DNA from: CAWFPR01 sp963817635
GTDB lineage: Bacteria > Acidobacteriota > Vicinamibacteria > Vicinamibacterales > 2-12-FULL-66-21
Reading direction: 5' to 3'
Assembly: GCA_963817635.1 (NCBI GenBank)
Contig: CAWFPR010000021.1
Coordinates: 1-64,000 of the forward strand
Length of the DNA: 64,000 nt
The notes below the pieces were generated by a model, which was not told the origin of the DNA, searched no databases, and saw nothing but the letters and a program-made list of their open reading frames with translations. Made by a program: the position numbers and the translations under genes. This document shows, piece by piece, positions 47,750 to 54,918 of this stretch; the stretch's first letter is position 1; every line of letters starts with the position of its first letter.

Positions 47750-49174
47750 ATGCATCCTGTCCTGTCTGTCTTGCTGTTGTGCCTGGCGATCCTCACTGCA
47801 TCTCCGCTGGCTGCGCAGACCACGACGCCGCCACGCGTCACGCCCAACTCGCTCAAGGACCTCAGCGCATCGGTCGAGGCGCTGACGACGCGCGTGTCGG
47901 CGAGCGTCGTGCAGGTGCTCGTCACGGGGTATGGTCCGGTGGACGACGGCAACGGCGACGGCCCCATCATCGGACGGCAGCGCGGCATCGGATCGGGCGC
48001 GATCATCGATGCGGACGGCTACATCATCACGAACGCGCATGTGGTGGCCGGCGCCCGGCGGGTGCAGGTCGTTCTGCACGGGTCAGCGACCACCACCGAT
48101 CCCGTGAGCTCGCTGGCCGCTGACGTCGACAAGATTGTCGCGGCCCGCATTGTCGGCGTGGCCGCCGACATCGACCTGGCACTGCTGAAGGTCGACGTCA
48201 CGAACCTCCGGCCGATCCCGCTCGCGGACTACGACGCCATTCGACAGGGCGAGCTGGTGTTCGCGTTCGGCAGTCCCGAAGGGCTCCGCAATTCGGTCAC
48301 GATGGGCGTGGTCAGCTCCGTCGCCCGCCAGCCGGATCCGGACAGTACGACCATCTACGTACAGACCGACGCGCCGATCAATCCGGGCAACAGCGGCGGC
48401 CCGCTCGTCAATGTCGACGGCGAGCTCGTCGGGGTGAACACGTTCATCCTGAGCGAGTCGGGCGGGAGTCAGGGATTGGGCTTCGCCATCCCGAGCGCGG
48501 TCGTGGCCGCGGCCTATCCACAGTTGCTCAGGTACGGACATCTGCACCGCGGGTTCATCGGGGTCTCCATGCAGGCGATCACGCCGGCGCTCGCGGCCGG
48601 CCTGGATCTGGCGCGCACGTCTGGCGTGATGCTGGGTGATGTGACGCCCGACAGTCCGGCGGAAGCCGCGGGCGTTGCCATCGGCGATGTCGTCAGCACC
48701 ATCAACGGCAAGGTGGTGGACAGCCTGCCCATGATGGCGCTCGAACTGAGCCGGCATGCTGCGGGTGACGTGTTGACGCTCGGTCTCATTCGCGGGACTC
48801 AGAAGGTGTCGGCGAGCGTTACGGTCAGAGAACGGCCGCACGCCATCGACCAACTGGCCGCGCTGGCGGATCCCGAAAAAGGCACAATCCAGAAACTGGG
48901 CATCATTGGCGTCGACGTCGGAGACGCGACCAAGCCGCTCCTGCCGGATTTGCGCATCGGCACGGGTGTGCTGGTGGCGGCGCACACGGAGGTGCCCTCC
49001 GGCAACGACGTGCCGCTCCTCCCGGGTGATGTGATCCACGCGGTGGGACGCATTACGGTGAGCAGTATCGACGTGCTGAGCGTGCTGCTCGATGCCGCCA
49101 AGCCTGACAGCGAGCTGATTCTGCAGATCGAACGCGACGGCCAGTTGATCTTCGTCACGTGTCTTCTCTATTGA
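47750..49174 (+). CDS. HtrA/DegP-like serine protease with two PDZ domains
   Basis: A 474-residue secreted protease. Signal peptide MHPVLSVLLLCLAILTASPL. The catalytic triad is in place: H97 (YIITNAHVV), D142 (ADIDLALLKV) and S215 (NPGNSGGPLV). PDZ domains occupy about 265-350 (GFIGVSMQAITPALAAGLDL; SPAEAAGVAIGDVVSTI) and 375-474 (the second is more degenerate). It degrades or refolds misfolded envelope proteins. Start ATG 47750 has ggatggaggc upstream. It is flanked by the 34-bp direct repeats and lies upstream of the kinase cluster, but a separate promoter precedes the kinases. Confidence 0.88.
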   Translation: MHPVLSVLLLCLAILTASPLAAQTTTPPRVTPNSLKDLSASVEALTTRVSASVVQVLVTGYGPVDDGNGDGPIIGRQRGIGSGAIIDADGYIITNAHVVAGARRVQVVLHGSATTTDPVSSLAADVDKIVAARIVGVAADIDLALLKVDVTNLRPIPLADYDAIRQGELVFAFGSPEGLRNSVTMGVVSSVARQPDPDSTTIYVQTDAPINPGNSGGPLVNVDGELVGVNTFILSESGGSQGLGFAIPSAVVAAAYPQLLRYGHLHRGFIGVSMQAITPALAAGLDLARTSGVMLGDVTPDSPAEAAGVAIGDVVSTINGKVVDSLPMMALELSRHAAGDVLTLGLIRGTQKVSASVTVRERPHAIDQLAALADPEKGTIQKLGIIGVDVGDATKPLLPDLRIGTGVLVAAHTEVPSGNDVPLLPGDVIHAVGRITVSSIDVLSVLLDAAKPDSELILQIERDGQLIFVTCLLY

Positions 49175-49183
49175 TCGATCCGG

Positions 49184-49217
49184 GACCGTCATCATCGACC
49201 GCGATGCGCCGCAGGCC
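49184..49217. repeat. 34-bp direct repeat, copy right of htrA
   Basis: Same orientation as 47557-47590, two mismatches. A weaker match lies inside the molybdenum hydroxylase gene at 10361-10394, where it codes for TIILDSDAPPA, so the flanks may derive from a coding fragment. Confidence 0.6.
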
Positions 49218-49317
49218 GGGCGCGGGGAGGCTGAAAGTCGTTTTCACCGAGCCGTTCCCGAAAAGGTCATCGGCACTCCCCTCGAGGGATTCGGCCCGCT
49301 CCGTCCCCGACACACTC

Positions 49318-49323
49318 TATAAT
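49318..49323 (+). promoter_or_regulatory. -10 box upstream of the kinase cluster
   Basis: A perfect TATAAT 40 bases before the first leader ORF. No strong -35 box at the usual distance. It is the best promoter candidate for the run of leader ORFs and kinases to 58927. Confidence 0.5.
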
Positions 49324-49362
49324 CACCCATCCTCAGATGCGGCTGTCTCCCGCGTTCAACAC

Positions 49363-49455
49363 ATGAGTCTGGCTTCCGGCGCCCACCTCGGCCCCTATGA
49401 AGTCGTCGCCGCCATCGGCGCCGGCCCCTCCACTGCGCGCGGGGTGACTCCGTGA
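49363..49455 (+). CDS. 30-codon leader ORF mimicking the kinase N-terminus (copy 1)
   Basis: ATG 49363 to TGA 49455 reads MSLASGAHLGPYEVVAAIGA and then GPSTARGVTP. The first 21 residues copy the beginning of the kinase it precedes (MSLAIGTGLGSYEIVALLGA). Where the kinase goes on with GGMGEVYRA, the leader has a piece of the dispersed cccctc.actgcgc repeat and then stops. The stop overlaps the kinase GTG start as GTGA, so translating the leader could feed ribosomes into the kinase gene. Whether it is translated is not known. Confidence 0.6.
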   Translation: MSLASGAHLGPYEVVAAIGAGPSTARGVTP

Positions 49456-52124
49456 GCCTCGCGATTGGGACCGGACTCGGCTCATACGAGATCGTGGCTC
49501 TGCTCGGGGCAGGCGGAATGGGCGAGGTGTATCGCGCGACGGACACGACGCTCAACCGCAGCGTCGCCATCAAGGTGCTGCCCGAGTCGTTCGCGCAGGA
49601 CGCGGACCGGTTGGCCCGCTTCACGCGTGAAGCGCAGGTGCTCGCCTCGCTCAACCATCCGCACATCGCCGCGATCTACGGCGTCGAACAGGCCGGCCAC
49701 TCGCGCGCACTCGTGATGGAACTCGTCGAGGGCGAGGATCTCTCGGCGCACATCGCGCGCGGCGCGATGCCGCTCGCCGATGCCCTGCCGATCGCCCGGC
49801 AGATTGCCGGCGCGCTCGAGGCCGCCCACGAGCACAGCATCGTCCATCGCGATCTCAAGCCGCAGAACATCAAGATCCGCGCCGACGGCACGGTCAAGGT
49901 GCTCGACTTCGGCCTCGCGAAAGCGATGGATCCCATGGGCGCGCCGGGCAGCAACGCGGCCAACTCCCCGACGCTGACCGCGGACGCCTTCGCCACAGGC
50001 TACGGCGGGCCAGGCACGCAGATGGGGATGATCCTCGGCACGGCGGCCTACATGTCGCCCGAGCAGGCCAAGGGCAAGCCGGTCGATCGGCGCGCGGACA
50101 TCTGGGCCTTCGGCGTGGTCCTGTTCGAAATGCTGACGGGCCGCCAGGCGTTCGCCGGCGACAGCATCACCGAAATCCTAGGCGCCGTCGTGCTGAAGGA
50201 GCCCGACTGGGCCACGCTGCCGGCGACCACGCCGGCGCGCCTCCGCGATCTGCTCATGCGCTGTCTGCAGAAAGATCCGCGAAAGCGACAGCGCGACATC
50301 GGCGACGCGAAGCTGGAACTCGACGCGATCGCGGCCGGCGACTCGCCCCTCGACCCGGCCGGGCGCGCCGCCGCAGCACAGCGCGGCCCGTCGCTTCCCG
50401 TGCTGGTCGCCGGTGCGATCGTCGTCGCGGCCATCAGCCTGGCCGCGGGATGGGCGCTGCCCCGCAACCACGCGACCGGGTCGTCTGTGGTCCCGACGCG
50501 CTTCATCGTCAGCGGACCGGACGGCGAGGACCCGGTCGCCCCGCAGCTCACTCCGGACGGACGCACGCTGATCTTTTCTGCGAAGAACCAGCTCTACAAG
50601 CGCGACCTCGACGCGTTCGACGCCTCGGCGATGCCCGGCACCGACGGCGCGAGGATGCCGATGATTTCGCCGGACGGCCGGTGGGTGGCGTTCTTTGCCG
50701 GCGGCAAGATCAAGAAACTGTCACTGGCCGGTGGTGACCCGACGTCGATTGTCGAGGCGGCGGACAACATCCCGGGCGCCGCGTGGGGTCCCGACAACAC
50801 GATCGTGTTCTCGCGATCCTGGACAACAGGACTGTCTTCGGTGCCGGCCGCCGGCGGGGAGGTTCGGCAGTTGACCGAGCCGGACCGCGCGAACGGCGAA
50901 CGCGGGCATTGGCGGCCGCACCCGCTGCCGAGCGGCCACATCATCTTCACGATTCTCACGGCGGGCACCGGGGTCAACGACTCGCGCATCGGCATCCTCG
51001 ACCCGAAGACCGGACAGCACCGCACCCTGTTTGCCGGCAGCGACGCCAAGTACCTGGCGTCGGGCCATCTCCTCTATTCGCACGCGGGCGCCTGGCACCT
51101 GATTCCGTTCGATCCGATCAGTGAAGCCACCACGGGCGACCCGGTCATCGTGCTCGACGACGCGCTTGGCATGACGCCCGATGGCGGCCAATCCTGGGAC
51201 GCGATTTCGGTGTCCGGCAACGGCGTGCTGGCCTACGCGCACGGCCCGAGCTACCGCCAGATGGACCTCGCCTGGGTGGACCGCAACGGACGCGTGGAAT
51301 CGCTCGGGTTGCCGCCACACGCGGTATCCGAGGCCGCGCTCTCTCCCGACGGCAAGCGCGTCGCCGTCACTCGTCCCGAGAGCGGCAACTTCGAGCTGTG
51401 GATGGTGGACGGGGCGCGACGGACGGAGGATCGGCTCGACATCAAGGGCAGCAACAGCTCTGGAGTATGGAATTCAGCGAGCGACGCCATCGCCTTCATT
51501 TCCGTCCGCAAGGGGGAATTCGACGCCTACACGGTCCACGCAGACGGCACCGCCGCTCAGCCCGTGGCCACAAAGGACTTCGACGAACAGGTGGTGGCCT
51601 GGATGCGTGACGGCCGTTTCATCCAGAAGGAATGGCGTCCCGACGGCTCCACGCCGTTGCTCCTGCGGGATCCTGGTGCGGACGGCGCGATGAAGACGCT
51701 GGTGGCCAACAGCGGCATGGACACACTCGTCGCGTTGTCGCCCGACAACCGCTGGATGGCGTATTCGTCCACGCGGTCGGGTAATTCGGAGATCTACGTG
51801 CATCCCATTCGCGAGGGCGGCGCCAGCGTCCGGGCGTCGAACGGTGGCGGCGGTTACCCGCTCTGGTCACCGGACGGCAAGGAGTGCTACTTTCTGCGCG
51901 GCCGCGATGTCGTGTCCGTCGCGTTTCGCGACGACGGCGGCCACGCGGTGCTCGGCAACGGACAGACGATCGTTCAATTGCCGCCGTCGTCTCGGCTCTA
52001 CGGCATCAGCCCGGACGGCCGCCGCTTTCTGGTTGCCCGCCCGAGCGAACCGGATCCGGTGCCCGGCATTCGCGTCGTGCTCAACTGGTTCGACGAGCTG
52101 AAGGCGAAAGGCGCCGGCAAGTGA
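49452..52124 (+). CDS. Ser/Thr protein kinase with TolB/WD40-like propeller (1 of 3)
   Basis: 890 residues. Kinase motifs: GAGGMGEVYRATD (19-31), K41, E60, HRDLKPQN with D134, DFG with D152, and AAYMSPEQAKGKPVDRRADI. A helix at about 315-336 (LPVLVAGAIVVAAISLAAGW) crosses the membrane; the outer half is a propeller with SPDG repeats (MISPDGRWVAFFAGGKIKKL; AALSPDGKRVAVTRPESGNF). GTG 49452 is the start, inside the GTGA overlap with the leader ORF. Its stop in turn overlaps the GTG of the second leader ORF. The three kinases are clear tandem duplicates with about equal length. Substrates are unknown. Confidence 0.9.
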   Translation: MSLAIGTGLGSYEIVALLGAGGMGEVYRATDTTLNRSVAIKVLPESFAQDADRLARFTREAQVLASLNHPHIAAIYGVEQAGHSRALVMELVEGEDLSAHIARGAMPLADALPIARQIAGALEAAHEHSIVHRDLKPQNIKIRADGTVKVLDFGLAKAMDPMGAPGSNAANSPTLTADAFATGYGGPGTQMGMILGTAAYMSPEQAKGKPVDRRADIWAFGVVLFEMLTGRQAFAGDSITEILGAVVLKEPDWATLPATTPARLRDLLMRCLQKDPRKRQRDIGDAKLELDAIAAGDSPLDPAGRAAAAQRGPSLPVLVAGAIVVAAISLAAGWALPRNHATGSSVVPTRFIVSGPDGEDPVAPQLTPDGRTLIFSAKNQLYKRDLDAFDASAMPGTDGARMPMISPDGRWVAFFAGGKIKKLSLAGGDPTSIVEAADNIPGAAWGPDNTIVFSRSWTTGLSSVPAAGGEVRQLTEPDRANGERGHWRPHPLPSGHIIFTILTAGTGVNDSRIGILDPKTGQHRTLFAGSDAKYLASGHLLYSHAGAWHLIPFDPISEATTGDPVIVLDDALGMTPDGGQSWDAISVSGNGVLAYAHGPSYRQMDLAWVDRNGRVESLGLPPHAVSEAALSPDGKRVAVTRPESGNFELWMVDGARRTEDRLDIKGSNSSGVWNSASDAIAFISVRKGEFDAYTVHADGTAAQPVATKDFDEQVVAWMRDGRFIQKEWRPDGSTPLLLRDPGADGAMKTLVANSGMDTLVALSPDNRWMAYSSTRSGNSEIYVHPIREGGASVRASNGGGGYPLWSPDGKECYFLRGRDVVSVAFRDDGGHAVLGNGQTIVQLPPSSRLYGISPDGRRFLVARPSEPDPVPGIRVVLNWFDELKAKGAGK

Positions 52125-52213
52125 GTCTCACGCCCGGCACCCGCCTGGGTCCTTATGAAATCGTCGCCGCCGTCGGGGCAGGCCCCTCGACTGCGCGCGG
52201 GGTGACTCCGTGA
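52121..52213 (+). CDS. 30-codon leader ORF (copy 2)
   Basis: GTG 52121 overlaps the stop of kinase 1 (GTGA) and TGA 52213 overlaps the GTG start of kinase 2. It reads SLTPGTRLGPYEIVAAVGA, then GPSTARGVTP. Length, ending and both overlaps equal those of the first leader. The chain of stop-start overlaps makes continuous coupling possible from kinase 1 to kinase 2. Confidence 0.6.
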   Translation: MSLTPGTRLGPYEIVAAVGAGPSTARGVTP

Positions 52214-54784
52214 GCCTCGCGATTGGGACGAGACTCGGCCCATACGAGATCGTGGCTCCGCTCGGGGCAGGCGGCATGGGCGAGGTGTATCGCGCGAAGG
52301 ACACGCGGCTCGATCGTGACGTCGCCATCAAGATTCTGCCGCCTCACGTCGCCACGGACTTCGATGCCCGTGCGCGTTTCGAGCGCGAGGCCAAGGCGAT
52401 CGCCACGCTCTCGCACCCGAACATCGTCAACATCTTCGACACGGGCATCGAGCAGGGGCAGCTCTACGTCGTGATGGAACTGCTCGAAGGCGAGACATTG
52501 CGCGAAAGATCGATCGGCGGCGTGCTGACCGTGCGCAAGACGATCGACGTCGGGGTGCAGGTCGCCAGGGGCCTCGCGGCCGCGCACGACAAGGGCCTGG
52601 TGCATCGCGACCTCAAGCCTGAAAACATTTTCCTGCTCGCGGATGGGCAGGTGAAAATTCTCGATTTTGGTCTAGCGCGCCAGGGGATGGGCGCGAACTC
52701 AGGCGCGGCCGAAACCGTCGCGGCGCTCACGAATCCCGGTTCGGTCATGGGCACTGTTGGCTACATGGCGCCGGAACAGGTGCGCGGCCAGGCCGCCGAT
52801 GCGCGCACGGATCTCTTCGCGTTCGGCGCGGTGCTCTACGAAATGCTCAGCGGCATGCGCGCGTTCCAGCGCGACACGTCCGCGGAGACGATGACCGCGA
52901 TCCTGAAGGATGACCCGCCGGAGCTGACCGGCACGCGGGCAGAGATTTCGCCGGCGCTCAATCGCATCATCCGTCACTGCCTCGAAAAGAATCCGGTCGA
53001 GCGCTTCCAGACGGCGCGCGATGTCGCGTTCGCGCTGACGTCACTGTCGGGATCGCAGGTGTTGTCGGGCGTCGCGCCGGCAGCGACCTCAGCACCGCGG
53101 CGCTCGATGCGCGTCGGGGTGGTGGCCGTGCTCGTGCTCGCTGCACTCGCGGCCGGCGCGCTGCTGATGCGGCAGTTCACGCCGACGCCCACACCCGTCT
53201 CGTTCGAAACCAAAACGCTCGATTCGTTGTGGATCACACGCGCGCGCTTTGCACCGGACGGACGAACGATCTACTTCAGCGCTGCGATGTCCGGAAACGT
53301 ACCAGAGTTGTTCGTGCTCCGGCCCGACTCGATGACGCCGCAGCCGCTCGGCCAGCCCGCGACGCATCTGCTGTCCGTGTCTTCGAAGGGAGAACTGGCC
53401 CTGATCACGGGCGCGAGCTACTCCCATCACTTCCTCTTCGACGGTACGCTCGCGCGCATGTCGGTGGACGGCGCGCCGAAGGCCTGGCTCGAACACGTGC
53501 GGGAGGCGGACTGGTCGCCCGACGGCTCGACGATGGCGATCATCCACGCGGTCGACGGCCGGGACCAGCTCGAGTATCCCATCGGGAAAGTGCTGTATCG
53601 ATTCGACGGCTATCTGAGCGACCCGCGCGTGTCACCCGACGGCGCGACGGTGGCGTTCCTCGAGCATCAGCTGGTGGGCGATAACCGCGGCTGGGTGAAA
53701 GTCGTGAGCGCCGACGGCAACGTGACGACGCTCGCCGGCGAGTACGCAGGCGAAGAGGGCCTCGCCTGGACGCCGGATGGACGCACGCTGATCTTCTCCG
53801 CCACGGCGAATGGCGGCGAAAGCTATCAGCTGAGGGCGGTCAATACGACCGGCGCGCCGGCGGAGCGACGGGCGCTGTCGACGCCCGGGGTCCTGATATT
53901 GCATGACATCAGCCACGACGGACGGCTCCTGGCGATGGGCTACGACCGCCGGTGGAGCATGCGCGCGTTGGTGCCGGGAGAAAGCGCGGAGCGCGATGTG
54001 GGCTACCACGTGTTCTCGATCTTCGGTACGCTGACCGCCGATCGAAAGTCGCTGCTCTTCAGCGACCTCTCGGCGAACGCGGGCGCGAATTACGCGGTCT
54101 CGCTCAGAGACATGGCCACGGGCAAGGTGGTGCGACTCGGCGGCGGCATCAGTCTCGGACTCTCGGGCGATGACAGGTGGGCCGCGAGCCGGCTGCCGTC
54201 CACCGGCGAGATCCTGCTCTATCCCATCGGGGCTGGCGAGACCGTGCACGTGCCGCGCGGCGGCATCGAAACCTACTCGAGCCCCGCCTCGTGGTTCCCG
54301 CACAGCACGCGGCTGCTGGTGTGCGGCAATGAGAAGAACCGGAAGCCGCGGTGCTATGCGCAGGACATCCCCAGCGGCGCGCCGACTCCGCTCACCCCCG
54401 AGGGCATCGTCGCTGCCCTGGTCGCCCCCGACGAGCAGACACTGCTCACGGTGTCGTCCACGGGCGTCAACGAGATCCGCTCGACCGCGAATGATCGCGT
54501 GACGGCGGCGCGCGGCCTGACGGGGGCCGATTCCTGGTTTGCATGGGATCCGGACGGCAAGAGCGTGGTCGTGGCCACGACCGCGAGAATTCCTGCGCTG
54601 GTCGAACGCGTGGATGTCTTGACCGGCGCGCGAACGACGCTCAAAGAGCTCGCGCCGCCAGACCGCGCCGGGCTCACGATGGTCAGACTCAGTCAGTGGC
54701 TCGAGAACGGTCGCGGATACGTGTATGAATTTCAACTGTACGCTCAGCACCCTGTATGTCGTGACGGGCGTGAAGTCGCCATGA
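52210..54784 (+). CDS. Ser/Thr protein kinase with TolB/WD40-like propeller (2 of 3), one-base frameshift near the end
   Basis: About 857 residues. Kinase motifs as in copy 1: GAGGMGEVYRAKDTRLDRDV, K41, E60, HRDLKPENIFL (D134), DFGLARQGM, GYMAPEQVRGQAADARTDL. Transmembrane helix about 300-320 (VAVLVLAALAAGALLM), then the propeller. Near 54738 one extra base moves the frame; corrected, the end reads TLSTLYVVTGVKSP and stops at 54784, the ending common in this family and overlapping the third leader ATG by ATGA. Uncorrected, the frame runs on through the leader to 54918 and would fuse both. Confidence 0.85.
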
Positions 54785-54918
54785 GCCTTACGCCCGGCAC
54801 CCGCCTCGCCCTTCGACAGGCTCAGGGCGACCTCGAGCAAGGTCGAAAGGTCGGTCCCTATGAAATCGTCGCCGCCGTCGGCGAAGGCCCCTCGACTGCG
54901 CGCGGGGTGACGCCGTGA
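54781..54918 (+). CDS. Leader ORF (copy 3) expanded by a 45-bp repeat
   Basis: ATG 54781 to TGA 54918, 45 codons. MSLTPGTRL is followed by fifteen extra residues (ALRQAQGDLEQGRKV) and then GPYEIVAAVGEGPSTARGVT. The extra 45 bases (54808-54852) are an insertion of the dispersed repeat that keeps the frame. Stop and kinase 3 GTG overlap as GTGA. The frame preservation despite insertion is weak evidence for either translation or a recent event. Confidence 0.55.
   Translation: MSLTPGTRLALRQAQGDLEQGRKVGPYEIVAAVGEGPSTARGVTP
54808..54852. repeat. 45-bp palindromic insertion in leader ORF 3
   Basis: Ends cccttcgac and gtcgaaagg are inverted copies with one mismatch. The flanking sequence is continuous with the other two leaders when it is removed. 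Same length as the insertion at 55590-55634. Confidence 0.75.

Noticed and set aside
47557..49217. Insertion sequence or transposon carrying htrA
   Set aside because: Direct repeats flank the gene but there is no transposase, integrase or terminal inverted repeat.
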